Assembly: GCF_943734655.1 (NCBI RefSeq)
Contig: NC_071355.1
Location: 74,547,449 to 74,611,448 of the forward strand
Direction: 5' to 3'
DNA from: Sabethes cyaneus
Taxonomy: Eukaryota; Arthropoda; Insecta; Diptera; Culicidae
Length of the DNA stretch: 64,000 nt
The notes under the pieces were generated by a model, which saw only the letters and a list, made by a program, of their open reading frames with translations, made no database searches and was not told the origin of the DNA. The translations under genes were made by a program, and so were the position numbers. How positions within the stretch are numbered: the first letter of the stretch is position 1; each line of letters opens with the position of its first letter. Of the stretch, positions 1 through 11,620 are shown piece by piece.

Positions 1-1780
1 ATATTTATTATCATTTTTTTGCTCTTCTATATTATCACCATGCTATCGAGCTTTATTTTTTTATAAACATTGGTTGGTTTGCTATCTGCAATTATTTTTA
101 TTTTTTGTGAAAAAGAGTTCTAATTGAATTTTTTTTGAAATATTTGTTCAATGACGGTTTGCTGATTGTTCCAATACGTGTCTGTAAATACAGTTTCATA
201 TTTTAGAAACATTGTTTCCTCTTGACTTTCGAATAAACTAACTTTCATCATCGCACAGGTTTGATTTACTAAAACAAAATAAAGCTTCAAACTCAGCAGC
301 TTTTGTTGCCGGTGCAGGTGCTAAACACTGCTGTAACGAAGGAAAGTGTAAACGCAACGAGTAAGCTTAATAGATATGTACGAATACAATTCACCCAGTA
401 GTCTTCTAGAGATGAGATAAAAACACATTCTGGGTAAATCTCGGTACACTTACTGTGAATATCAAGCAACACACGTGTGTACGTTTCACGTCAAACAGCG
501 TTTTAAATATTCCATGTGAGATCCATACAGTCAAATTCACGGTGATACAAGAAATAAAAATGCTGATGCAAAGAGAACTATCGAAATTACAAGAAAACAA
601 GCAAATAAGTAATATATTATTACATAATATATCAATGTTGATAACGTTAAAAGCCTTAATCCTATCTGATTGATTACCCATTATTATAATCATTGGATTG
701 CTCCAATTTTCCAGCTCCTAGATCTTCTGGCTTTGGCTGCTTGAGTGCAGGAAAAATACACACACACTCACGTATATATACTATCAAACCAAGAAAAACC
801 CATAACGAAAATCAAATCGATGAGTTTAGTTTGACTATATATGATATAATTTAAGACGTGCGAAGCAACAAAACACAAAGCCTGCAGTGCATTGTCGCTG
901 TGACTTTAAAACGAAAAAATAGGAATGGTTAAATAAATGAATAATTAATTCTAGTATTCTAATCTGTTACATTATGTATAAAACACAAAATGAAAGCAAA
1001 ACTGAATTAAATTGTACCGTCATATAATTGTAGTTTGATTATTGCTAACACTATACACGAAAAACAACACAAGTAAAAGGCACTTGAGATAAATAAGGTA
1101 AAACACAGAATGAAAAACTCTACACGAACGATTCAGAAGAAGAAAGTCATTAAAATCAAGACAGCACAGAGAGATAAAACCTTTGCTGCATTAGTGTAGT
1201 TAAACTATAATGTTAAAACAGAAACAAACAAACGACTATTAACATTAAATTATTTCGTTTCAGTTCGTGTGCTTTTTAGAAACACACACAAACCGTACGT
1301 TGTTTTGTTTTTTAAAAATAGTAGAAAAAACCTAAACAAGTGCTATCGAAAATTGAAAAAAAAACACAGTAACGTTGGCCTTGCATTACTTTCAGTTCCT
1401 TCTTAGAACCGTGTTCGACGCGACAGGTCGTGCTCTATTCTACTGCGCTGCAATATTTGCTGTATATCATATTACCAAAAAAAAAAGAAGAACGCAAGTA
1501 AGCGACATTTTTTCTCCTTTTTATCCAACACTCAAATTTAAAAAATCAGAAAATTGTGGACTTCCGCTTATGTAATGTTTTTTGTTTGCTTATTGAATCC
1601 AAAACAATCAGCATATAATCGAGAGCGATATTTACTCTATACACTTTTGGATAAAAGAAAATTTGGATGTTAGCTTGATGCTAACCAGTAGGACCCTCCT
1701 GCGAGACAGCTTGTAAAATTTGTCCTGCTAAAAACACACCACACCATACCACACGCGAACGTCGTACGTATGTATAATCA
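1..1780. other. AT-rich non-coding stretch, no gene recognised
   Basis: The sequence is strongly AT-rich with many stops in all frames. A short open stretch near 1375-1575 has an acceptor-like TTTCAG before it and a GTAAGC inside, but its translation matches nothing I know and it has no coding-like composition. There is a short CA-rich run near 760. I see no transposon ends here. Confidence 0.5.
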
Positions 1781-3439
1781 GCGCGCGATCCCATAAATTT
1801 GTGTTGTATATGAATTAGACGGAAGTAATACCCAAAAATTGAAAATTTGATAGCTACACAATCCTAGAGCTTGGGAAGCAGTTCTGGTTCGGGAAGTATT
1901 TAAGCGTTTGCCAGAGAGTTTGAACTTTGCGCTGATTTGGTGGTGGCAGGAGCACACCATCATCAGTGTTGTTCGAGGAAGGATTCTGGAAGTGAGCCCG
2001 TGTTTGCGAGTCAACACTAGAAGTAGAAGCTGATGAGCATGATGTTGATGTAGAAGAAAAACGTGAAGCAGTAACTTACCTAAACACACAGTGATTGGAA
2101 TAAAAGATGACTTTGAGAGATACCTAGTAGTTATGACTAATGAGAAAGAGAGAAAGAGATAGGGAAGTGATCATTGAAATAAAAAAAACAAAGATGACGA
2201 TGTGAGCGAATCAGAAGATTGATAATTCTATTAATGCTTGTAATAAATGCTTTATATATAAAATATATAAAACCAATAAAAATATTTAAACAAAATGTAT
2301 TGTAAATGTGTTTTTTTTTGTGTGAAAGTTGTGTTTCCGTTTTAGTTGCTCTCAGGTATAATTGCAAGGATTTCACGGCCGCCTCCCATAAATCACTGAA
2401 ATTGGGTGCGTGGGGGCTAGTTGATTTGAATTCTATGCCATAAGCTTGTTACGGAATGCTGCAATGGTTTTGTGAGTTGAATTGCTGTTTCAGTTCGGCT
2501 AATTTACGACATGTTTCTTTAAAATGTGTGGCAATATCATTAGAGTGAACTGCCTGTCATAGAAGGTTTCAGGATCTACTGGCCAGTAGAATAGCTTTTC
2601 TTTGCAGTAACATGCTATTATAGATCGGTGAGGTCTTGCGGGTATAGTAATATAGTATGCTTTCGATCGTATAAGATTGCGGCATGATGTAGTCTGCTAC
2701 GAACCCGAAAAATGCCTTGAGAAACAATAAGGTGACTTGGCTAGCGTTGTTTAACGATGCAAGGTTCTCTGATGATATTCCGCTTTGAGCACCTCGAACT
2801 GCAGTTTTTCCGCAGCCTCCAATTCCATTGCCATTTCTTCTAACAATCATTTTTTTAGATTGACTGTTATATCGGAATCTCTCTATCTAAGCAACTGAAC
2901 CGCACTAGAGCTATTTCGAAAGATCACAAGGTAACTATCGGATTCACTGGCACTGATTATGTGACTAATATAGTGAGCGTTCTTCTAGATCTTGTAGATC
3001 AAATGATTCGATGGACAGCTATGACCAAAATCTAGGCTACTGACTAACGCGAATAGTCGGCTTTCCAGTTGAACAGGCTCATGTCCAGGCCGCCACCATA
3101 TCTCTATACGAAACTTATAGCTCACTCTAGGTTACCTATTTCTCGGAATCTTAGCACTCCTAATACGCGACACAGTTTTTGGTCGACGTTTGGCGCGCTT
3201 GTTCTGCAATTGAACGTTTCGCGGCTGTTGGCCAACGGCCAATAATAACAAAGATTCAGTTTCATGGATTTCTCAGCAAATCAAACTAAACAACTGTTTT
3301 ACGACCGCATTAAAGCCCTTTCGGCCGCGCCACCGGATTTGAGAAGCCCTTTATTTCCCATTTAATGAGCTTAGTATCTTGAAACTGGTGAGCTTAGTAA
3401 GCTTAAGAACATCAAACATTTTAGTTGACGGTCCTCTAC
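1781..3439. other. unassigned sequence, possible degenerate retroelement
   Basis: No gene can be called. Around 1865-2045 (+) a short open frame contains a leucine-proline-glutamate-serine-leucine stretch followed by charged residues, which faintly resembles BEL/Pao Gag, but the match is too weak to name. A minus-strand open stretch at 2569-2850 is unrecognised. Near 2081 a minus-strand GTAAGT could act as a donor, but no flanking exon is convincing. Confidence 0.3.
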
Positions 3440-3790
3440 TAAGCAAATCGCTATCTTGAAGCTTGAAGATGTATTCCAGTTTCAGATCCGTAGCTAGTCC
3501 TCTAACGCCATTTTTTTGGCAAAAAATGTTTACATTAGAGAGCTTAATTTTGAAGTCCCACGCGTATCTGGAGAATGGAATGGACTTAAGATGGCTTCAG
3601 AGCTCCGTACGATGCAGTATTGACATAAATACTGGAGAGGGTGTATTGGTACTCCACGGTCTCCGTTCGCTTCTGGGTATTTACCGAACCCACTCCTTCT
3701 TAGCCTTCAGTATAATAGTTAACCTATTTGATTATTACGTGGATAACTGCTATCTCAACTAACCGTGTACCTAGGTGTGGTAAAAACCGA
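3440..3790 (-). repeat. fragment similar to the RTE 5' region
   Basis: The segment shares landmarks with 44820-44990: a GGTACTCCAC word followed by CTCCGTT, then a GGATAACNGCTAT word at similar spacing. The better copies at 44.7-45.3 and 60.15-60.6 kb lie in or next to the 5' part of minus-oriented RTE elements, so I read this as a degenerate piece of that region. No open frame of interest is present. Confidence 0.35.
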
Positions 3791-4255
3791 ATTTTCAATT
3801 AGGTATGTGAATTTATTCCAGAATCCAAGGATCCTAATCTATACTGCCGCTACTCACACCATTGCACTGGAACTGTTATGCGAGTAGCGGCACTCGCGGC
3901 TGTTTAGAACGAGCAACACCTCTAGCAGGTCAACAATTATCTGATGATTCTATAAAGCACGTTTTAGTAGTAGGCCGCTTTAAGATCGACGATTCCTGAT
4001 ATGTCGGCGATAACAGCTGTATGAAAGCTAAGGCTCGTCTGGGCACTGGACGTGGCGGGGTCAATACTCCTCTTCCCCCTCGGAATATGCCGATTCTCAT
4101 CCTGCTGGATGTTCGGAGATGTCTCTGGCAGTCTGAATTGTGCCTCAGCTGCATCGCACTTGACCGTCGACTCCTGGCTTCGTTATTAGTTATTAGACCC
4201 AATGGCTTCAATTGGTTTTACTGGTTTGTACTGGATAGTCCGTAGCGCCGGAGAA

Positions 4256-4990
4256 TCACTTACTCACTGCCAGTAGAACCTCCAACAATATCACCCACTT
4301 CTGGACTGTGATACTTCGGTGGGGGTAACCTAACCAATCGTAGACCTCGAAATCTCCTGCCGTAGCACCTTCAAGTACCTCAGGAAATGTAAATTGAAAC
4401 CGACATTTCCATGAGTATCCGAAGTAGCTCATGTTCAGTGGATCCACAATGCCCGAACAACAGGTAGTGGTCCTAACATGGAGATATTTTAAAGGTGAAG
4501 CAGTCTGCAGCCACAATATCTGCTCAGAAATGTTTACTTCCCTGACAGCTAGCTTCTTTTCGTTGGTCCCTTCTTCCCACAAGGATGCCAAGACAGTCGA
4601 TGAATTTGAGAGCCATTTGCGCATTTTAAATTCTTCTATGGTGAGGATGCGTTTCGCATCATGTGCCAGTCCGTTTCACAGCTTCTTTCTCGGTTTCTGT
4701 GCTAGTGAGCACATGCCATCCACGTATAGTGCTTCTTCATGATGGCCGCATCAACTTGCAGGCACGCACCTAGTGAAACATTTTTCAAACTGCAACGCAC
4801 AGAGCTCAATTAGGATAGATAGCAGAGATACTAGCTGATCGGGTTCTTTCAGTAGGACTGAGTTCAGGAAGGTGCTTTGCACCGTAGCTGCTACGTCCGA
4901 GACCAGCATCAGTTTTCCCGGCTTGTTAGGAATATAGATTGGAAATAGACAGGTAGGTACCACTCGTGCGCTCGACTGATCTTCAGCTGT
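4256..4990 (-). pseudogene. BEL/Pao LTR-retrotransposon pol remnant (reverse transcriptase)
   Basis: Reading the minus strand from 4963 down gives a degenerate Pao-type reverse transcriptase. First comes an Asn-Pro-Asn-Lys-Pro-Gly-Lys motif followed by a Val-x-Asp-x-Ala-Ala core. A Leu-Asn-Ser-Val-Leu-Leu-Lys segment and the PDQLVSLLS helix then follow in the family order. The catalytic box near 4723 reads YVDG where YVDD is expected, so a catalytic Asp is lost. Downstream, at 4624-4480, comes the conserved 'SNSxxVLASLxEEGTNEKKL' region that follows the catalytic box in BEL/Pao elements. Frames shift between these pieces and stops are present, so it is dead. No LTR, protease or integrase could be identified. 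Confidence 0.75.
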
Positions 4991-5099
4991 TCTTCGTCAT
5001 CCAAACGTTACCGCTATCTTACGTTACGCTATCGTTGTCATGATCTTCCAAAGTTTTAGACTTCCAAAAACTTTTGCTTCACCTTTTTCTGACTTTCGA

Positions 5100-5260
5100 G
5101 CTCTCTGGACTCCGGATTCGAAACCTCAACCTAATCGGACGATATTTTTGTGATAAATAATAATCGATTTTCCAGAACATTCTTCTGAAATATCGAGTGC
5201 CGCACCTTTTGCTTATGTCAGGGCACGATAATGCTGTAATAAAGCTATGAACTTTTAGGA
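5100..5260. repeat. dispersed repeat, second copy at 25080-25230
   Basis: The words AATCGG, ATATTTTTGTGAT, AATAATA, then ATTCTTCTGAAA followed by TCGxGTGC and TTGCTTAT occur in the same order and spacing here and at about 25080-25200. The element class is unknown. Between this and the following pyrimidine tract (5260-5690) I see only ordinary AT-rich sequence. Confidence 0.5.
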
Positions 5261-5693
5261 GTTAAAGGTAAATGTAGGATAAGCAAAATTTTTCTTTGTG
5301 TTTTAGAGATATAGGAGAACTCGAATTTTTCACCTTGTACAAAGTTTCATGAAATATTGAGACCCCTGGGCCAATTAAAGAAATGCTCAACCAAATATGC
5401 CAACTTGAAACCATTGAGAACCGGAGGCGGAGCCTATTTAAATTAAAGGTTGAAATATCTCGAAAACGGCTGCATATAAGAAAATAATTATTATGACTAA
5501 TTTTGTTGTAAATGTAAATGTTGTTGTTATTTGTATTAAAAATTCATGTGTGTATTACTTGAAAAATCCCTAGTTGGAAAAAAGTCATGAAAGTCGTTGT
5601 TCTACGAAGTCCGTTCATGAAAGTTGCTCCATCTCAGAATAACTTTTGCAAATTACTTCAATTGGTAAAGTTTCATCCAAATCAGAGAGGTTA

Positions 5694-5965
5694 GATTTCT
5701 GCTTTTTTTGGACGATTTGGCGTGGAATTGCTTTTTTCCAGTCCAGTTTTTCCACTCTTGCTTCTTTTCTGAATCATTTTCCTGGTTTTTATATCTCGCT
5801 TTCATTCTTTTTTCTTTCATTTTTTGAGAGAAAACGTATTTCTTCCTGTCTCATATTTACAGTCTCATTGTTCCGTTTTCCTTCGTTTTCGGTCCCATTT
5901 TTCGTGTTTCCAGTGGCATATCTCTTAATTTTTGCTTTTTCCTTGGTTTTTTACTATTTTTACTT
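5694..5965. repeat. polypyrimidine tract
   Basis: The plus strand is almost entirely T and C, with recurring words such as GTTTTCC, TCTCGTTT and CTGTCC. The same words appear in the larger tracts at 8.6, 9.1-9.9 and 30.2-31.8 kb and, reverse-complemented, at 20.4-21.8 kb. Open frames through it code only for Phe, Ser, Leu and Val and are compositional artefacts. Confidence 0.8.
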
Positions 5966-7260
5966 TTGTTATACTATAACAAAGGTTTAAAAATTGGTCG
6001 AAAAAGACGAAATTGATCCGAGGCCCGGAGGGCCAAGTCACATATATCAATCGATAGGGTTCGATGATTTGAGCAATGCGTGTGTGTGTGTAATGATTTT
6101 ATCTATCGCCTGTTTCTCAGAGATGGCTGAACCGATTCGTTCGCTATTACTTTTGTTTGAAAGGTATTATTGTCTAGTTGATCACTATCGAGTTGTTTCG
6201 TGATACGACGTTTCGTTTAAGGCGGAACCGAAAGTGGCTAACGTTATTGTGTTAGTGCGACAAACACTGTACTGTACAGCTCATGTGTTCGTTAAAAACC
6301 TAAACGTTTATTTGAATATTGCATTAGTATTGGTAATATATGTCAAATAGCGGAGCTTGCAAACATAAACAGCTGATCCGCAGCCAACCGCACTGACTAC
6401 AAACATCCCGAAAAAGGGTTTGTTTTCTTTATCAAGGCATTCCGATTCAATCAAAATTAACAGCAGCAACTGAATAATGCGTAGGATCACTAGGATGTTT
6501 AATTAATCCGCTTGCATCGGATTGCGTTTTTGATTCCTGCGTTTGCGTTTTGTTTGTTTACCTCACTCTACGCTCATCGATGCGGCGAAACTTGAAAGCT
6601 CTTTAAAAGCTCATTGATGTGACGAAAGTTTGATACTGTGTTGCTGCTTTTTCGGAAATCGCTAGTTCAACGAAATATGTGCGCAACCAAATATCTATTA
6701 ACTAATTCCAAATTATACATTGGTCGCTTGATCGATATGATCAGTTAAATTTATTTTCCATTAGCAATTATGTTTTGCTGAGCGTTTATTGATACATAGC
6801 AGATCGATAACTTGAATTACAAGTTTTAGGAAATTATAACAGCGCTGGAAGCACTGATTACGTGGCGAAAGCGTACTCTGCCAATACAGATGCATTTTTA
6901 AGGTGCAAAACAATACATGCTTCGAATGGTAGCCATTTACCCAGCCATCTTTGAGCCACTTTCGGTTTCCCCTTAAGAGTTACAAGCAAAAATGTGAAAA
7001 CCACGTGACACGGGTTTCTCCGGAACTACATGACCGATTTCAACGATCTTATCAAATTAAAGCTTCTGTTAAAGCTAAATTGTTCAGGAATTTTTATTGA
7101 AAACAAACAAGCAGTTTAAAAGTTATGCTTAAAAACCTCTTTTGACAAGGTATCACCTGTTTCTCGGAGATAGCCAAACTGATTTATGTGCTATTAGTCT
7201 CATTTGAAAGGTAATATATCCTAATAGATTATTATAGATTTGTTTTTTGATTGGATGTTT
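5966..7260. repeat. older dispersed repeat split by a TTAA element
   Basis: The left part (5966-6216) contains GAGGCCCGGAGGGCC, a short GT run near 6080 and the phrase TTTCTCAGAGATGGCTGAACC. A variant of that phrase (TTTCTCGGAGATAGCC) recurs at 7149 after the inserted element, followed in both places by a TTTGAAAGGTA word. These phrases are typical of the edges of mosquito dispersed repeats. The TTAA element at 6221-6972 interrupts it. There is no protein-coding content. Confidence 0.5.
6221..6972. mobile_element. non-autonomous TTAA-flanked (piggyBac-type) element
   Basis: The 752-bp segment is flanked on both sides by TTAA (6217-6220 and 6973-6976). Its ends are inverted repeats: the left end reads GGCGGAACCGAAAGTGGCT and the right end, reverse-complemented, GGGGAAACCGAAAGTGGCT, a 19-bp pair with two mismatches. 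TTAA target duplication is the hallmark of piggyBac transposition. The interior has no transposase-like frame, so it would be mobilised in trans. It lies inside an older dispersed repeat and is therefore the younger insertion. Confidence 0.75.
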
Positions 7261-8555
7261 AATTTGAAAGTTATGAGCAAGTTATTTACAATAATTTATA
7301 ACGATTTCATCTAAGATAATTTATCTAGTTTAAACTATTTTGGCATCAAATTAGGGATTTTAATGCTGTAAAAATATCTTCAAAATTTTAGAAGAATTGG
7401 TTTTACCGGTCAAGAGATATTAACGCTCGAACACTCGCGCCAATTTTTGTTGACTTACTCGTGCGCACAATTGCCCAAAACCAAAAAAAAACGTGCGCAT
7501 TATAGTTTTGACTGGGAAAACTTGGTTTTAGGTTTATTCAACCTTTGGAAGAGTTTCTTAAAATTGAAAGCTCTACCGTCTGGTGGAATTTAAATTTGGA
7601 TAATCCCCCTAAAAGTGGAATAAAAAAATTAGTTTTCTTCAGTTTCAATATAACACATTGATGTGTTCTGCAAAGTTATAGAGCATATTATTACAAGAAA
7701 TTTTGTTGAAAACAATAACCTTCTATCTCTTTAGCGAAGATAGCAAAATCTTATTTATTGTATATGAATTTATAAACTCAGTTTTTCTATTTTAGCTTTT
7801 TTTGTATTTGTTGTATAACTTTTTCATGTATCACAAAGTTGTACAAATAGTAAAAATATACAACTTTGCCAAATATAATATAACTCTATGTTTGCTTGTT
7901 TAGGAACTGTAGCACTTTGATTATAAAAAATACCCTAATTTTGACCCCGAATTACTTGACTGCCAACAGACGGATACATTTTAAACATTTTACATTTGCT
8001 GATAGTTTTGCTGCATACAGACACCATTTTTCCAAATGAAGAAACGAGAGAAAATTCCAGTTGGGGTCAATTGCGGTACACCTCATATGCTGATTGCTTC
8101 GTTTCTGTGATGGCGGTTTATGCAGATCTATTTTCCTAACAATTTGAAGTATTAATTCATTAAATAATTCTGCCATTTTGCCCATAACAAGTTTTTGAAG
8201 AATATACATTAGTTACACAACGATTTGTAACTTTATAACAATATAGCATTCAAAAACCTACACGTGTTGTACAAAATATAACAGCGTGTGTAACCGAAGG
8301 TTAATAAAAATTGATGAAATTTTTCAAGAAAACTTTATTGATGTGAATCAAATAGAATGGCATTACGGGAAATTATGCATAGTTCAAAAATCTATAAACT
8401 AGACCTTTACTACACAATGTATATTTCAGTTTCCAAAATTTTTTTGTTAACCAACGCAACGTTAACCAATAGATGAATTATTTTCCGAAGACGTGTGGAT
8501 TTCTATCTCAAATGGCAGGTAAAACCGTATAACAAAGGTTCCTATTTCACCACTA
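7261..8555. other. AT-rich non-coding; part resembles the 41.8-42.2 kb TA element
   Basis: The segment 7780-7925 shares a run of words (TTGTATAACTTTTTC, CACAAAGTTGTACAAATAG, GCTTGTTTAGGAACTGTA) with 41890-42010 inside a TA-flanked element. This is therefore a related but degraded copy. The minus-strand frame at 7952-8209 is not recognised. No other feature is seen. Confidence 0.5.
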
Positions 8556-8559
8556 GGTG

Positions 8560-8880
8560 ATTTAAATCAGGGTTTCCCTTTTTAATTCAGTTTTTACACT
8601 TTTTCTTCTTTTCTGTATCATTTTCTTGGTTTTTTTATCTCACTTTTATTCTTTTTCCTTCCGTTTTTCGAGAGAAAACGTTTTTCTTTTTCCTTGTCTC
8701 GTGTTTTCTGTCCCCTTGTTCCGTTTTCCTTCTTTTCCTGTCTAATTTTTCGTCTAATTTTAACGCCGCATTTCCTTTTATTTTTCCTTTTTCTTTGGTT
8801 TTTCACTCTTTTTTTGTAATTATCTTGTATTTTCCGTCTTTCCTCTTTCCTTTCTCCGTCTATCTAACTCTCTAACTCTT
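8560..8880. repeat. polypyrimidine tract
   Basis: This T/C-rich tract has the same word set as 5694-5965, including a near-identical stretch that reads through GTATCATTTTCTTGG to TCGAGAGAAAACG. The shared order of words shows that the two tracts are diverged copies of one repeat and not just low-complexity sequence. Confidence 0.75.
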
Positions 8881-8904
8881 TCAAACATGTGTAGTTCAAT
8901 TGCT

Positions 8905-8990
8905 GAGTGGGACTCTAACCCTTACTCTCTCGGTATACGCCCGAGTGTTTTGACGGTTAAGCCACCAGCACACGACACCCTATCTTAGAA
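8905..8990 (-). repeat. tRNA-like (SINE head) fragment
   Basis: On the minus strand a TGGTGGCTTAACCG segment resembles a pol III A box. About 35 bp later GGGTTAGAGTCCC resembles a B box with a changed central base. Spacing fits a tRNA-derived SINE head. The B box is imperfect and no tRNA fold can be closed, so this is not a tRNA gene. Confidence 0.35.
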
Positions 8991-9119
8991 AGTCTCACAT
9001 CTAGTTTCGATCATTCCAGTCTAACCATTCGTACGCACACACACGCTCCACCCGCCGAAGGTAATTAATTTTTTATATGATTGCTCTTTCTGCTTCTACC
9101 ACTGAGAAGATAGACTATT

Positions 9120-9850
9120 GTTATCCGGTATCTGTTTTTTCTGTTTTTTTCTTTTCTTCTTTTCCTCCTTTTATATCCCCTTTTGTTTCCCGTTTTTCAT
9201 TTTTCTACCCGCTGTTTCCTCTTTCTCGTCTTATAAGATCCCATTCGTCTTTTCAGGCCTGATTTTTCTCTTGTTTTTTGCCTTTCTGTTACGTTTATGG
9301 TCTTTTTCTTTTATTTTTAGGTCCGTTTTTCCTCTTTTCCAGTCTCTTTTTAATTTCTATCCCGTTAACTCCTTTTCCATTTCTTTGTTTTACTCTGTTC
9401 TGTTCTTCTTATTATTATGTCTTGGTTTTCTTTATTTACTGTATCATTCTGTTTTTAATTTTATCCCGTTTGTCTCCCGTTTTCATTTATTTTATCTACA
9501 TTTTACTGTTTTCATTTTTAATTAATATTTTATTTATTTTATTTTTTATTTGGTTTCTATTTTTCTCCTTTTCTTCATTTTCTTTCTCGTTTTTCTCATT
9601 TTTTCTTTTGTTTTTCCTTTCTTTCTTTCATTTTTAATTTTTTCTCTTATTGTTTTTCCTTTTTTCTGTTCAGTTTCCTCTCTTTTGCTTCGTTTATCCT
9701 ATATCTACGCTTTTCTACTGTTTCTCTTTTTTCTCTTTTTGCGTCCCGTTTTCTGTATCATGCCAGTTTTTCTTCTTTTTTATGAGTTTTTCTTCTTTTT
9801 CTATTCCAGTTTTTGTCATCTTTTCCTACGTGCCTCTTTTCTCCAGCAAC
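9120..9850. repeat. long polypyrimidine array
   Basis: About 730 bp with a plus strand almost free of A and G, made of irregular repetitions of TTTTTC, TCCCGTTTTC and CTGTTTTTC words. Several overlapping Phe/Ser-rich open frames cross it, but they have no start context, domain or homology and arise from the composition. Confidence 0.8.
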
Positions 9851-9949
9851 AATTTACTACATTTTTATAAGAAACTGTTTGATCGTGCAGCGTACTGTTT
9901 GGTTCATCAGATATGAATTTTTGAATTTTAGGTACTTATTTAGGAAAAC

Positions 9950-11170
9950 CGAACGGAACTCCCTCCTGTGATCTTTGCGGGGATGCAGAGGTTAACACGG
10001 TCCCTAAAACAGTAAAGATTACACTAACACTTCTTCCCAAATCCCATCTGATTGCAAGGACGTGGCCGGCGCAGTTATTGATCCTTTATATATCGAGTCA
10101 CTGAATTTTGCACAGTGATGATGATCGGTCACTCCCAACCCTATTCACTTGATTCATTGTGCAATTTCACTAATTCAGGTCAATCACTGAGTGCAACCAT
10201 TGATAGGGGATTGTCCCCTGTTGTGAAACGGCCCCGGTTGTGAAACACCCGTAATTTTTAACGTTTTTATTATCCTTGTGCAGTCAAGTTACTACCAACG
10301 TCTCGTCTCATAGTAATATAACTTTTGAGCAAAGAATGGTCAAACTTCAACATTTACAATGCTTTGTAGGAAAAGTGTTTGAAAAAACATCCAAAAAAGT
10401 TTTTTCGCATGTTTTGCAATTGATTATTTTGTGTACCAAATGGAATGAAAAAACTCAGGTAAAGGTATATAAGCTAAGTTCTGGACCTCTATTTCATCAC
10501 ACAGACAAATTTTAGGTGAATTAATTGACTCAAAAATTATAATATAATTTTTTTGCAATGTGGCCAGTCGAGTTCCCCGGTTGTGAGACATCTAGAAAAT
10601 CAATTATTTTATACTTCAATGATCGTACATTACTTCAATTAAGGCATAATGAGTTTTTATGGCAGCAGGATTCATTTCGGTTTAGCAAAAACTCAATTCC
10701 TTGTAACACATGTTACAGACCAGTGCTTTTGAAATGCGCCAATATGATTGCTTGCTATTTACATGCATTCATTGCGATTCAGATTTAGATGATTAAACGA
10801 AGAAATTGATTAATGATTTTGTATTTTTAGTATTTTCCATGAATAAATGATTTTAATTTTTGGTTTTTCTTCGATATTTCTATATTTTCCTTTCTTTTCT
10901 AAAGATTTCCCGAGGTGTTTCACAACCGTGGACACTTTTCTTTTAGCCACAAAAAACCATTCTTGGAAATTTTACTATAACTTTTGTGTTTTAAACAAAA
11001 CCTATATACTTCCTTTGGCAAAAAGATAGGTATACGTTTAAACTTTCCAATGCTTCAAAAAGATTTAAAATTGGATGATCCGATCAAAAGCTATGGCCAA
11101 AAAACAAAACCTGTTTCATAACCGGGGACATTCCCCTATGTGCAATCAGTCTAAGCTAAGCTAAGCTAAG
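9950..11170 (+). repeat. dispersed element with CTAAG tail, split by a TA element
   Basis: The left part (about 9960-10203) and the short right part (11139-11170) look like one element interrupted at a TA site. The left part ends in repeated short words (TCACTGAGTGCAA and similar) and the right part begins with TGTGCAATCAG. It finishes in four perfect copies of CTAAG (11151-11170), a tail type seen at 3' ends of mosquito retroposons. The class is inferred. Confidence 0.45.
10206..11136. mobile_element. TA-flanked non-autonomous element with repeated terminal motif
   Basis: The 931-bp element has a TA duplication on each side (10204-10205 and 11137-11138). Terminal inverted repeats read GGGGATTGTCCCCTGTTGTG on the left and GGGGAATGTCCCCGGTTATG from the right. 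The motif CCCCGGTTGTGAAAC or close variants also occurs at about 10233, 10576 and, inverted, 10918. TA duplication fits the Tc1/mariner/pogo superfamily. The interior frames (for example 10276-10515 and 10558-10788) match no transposase, so it is non-autonomous. Confidence 0.75.
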
Positions 11171-11279
11171 TTAGGAACAATAAGAATGTTATCATAAAAG
11201 TTTTATGATCATTTAAAGAATAGAAATTGACAAACCAGAAGAAATATTTAAAAAAAAATTCTAAGCGACAGAATTTTTC

Positions 11280-11620
11280 CGCTTTTTCTTTGGAGCTTGG
11301 TGGAATTAAAATACATATAAATTGGTTTAAAATTGGGATTGAAGTTGAACTTGAAAGCATTTAAAATTGGACATAAAATCGGACCAGAAATTGTACTTAA
11401 AGTTGGATTTAAATTGTAATTGAACTTAAGGTAGGAATTGAAATTGGATTCCAATTGCACTTGAAAATGTATTTGCAATGGAACCCAAAATGAGACTTGA
11501 AATCAGTTTTGAAATTGGAGATAAAATTAGAATTGAACTTGGAATGAGCTTTAAGCTTAAATTAGGTTTGAAATTAAACTTGAAATTTATTTTACAATTG
11601 GACTTGATTGGACTATTTTT
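11280..11620 (-). repeat. diverged 12-bp minisatellite (TTGAAATTGGAC type)
   Basis: Irregular head-to-tail copies of a unit close to TTGAAATTGGAC run through the segment on the plus strand. The same family appears inverted (TCCAATTTCAAG) at 23155-25060 and in the same orientation at 29455-29650. The minus-strand Asn/Phe/Ser-rich frames here are artefacts of the repeat. Confidence 0.7.

Noticed and set aside
1375..1575. 66-codon frame with acceptor- and donor-like words
   Set aside because: No homology and poor coding composition; splice words alone are expected by chance in AT-rich DNA.
1865..2095. Possible BEL/Pao Gag-like fragment
   Set aside because: Only a few residues match; too weak to annotate.
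9118..9916. Series of hydrophobic plus-strand frames that look like multi-pass membrane proteins
   Set aside because: They overlap in different frames in a T/C-only tract; not genes.
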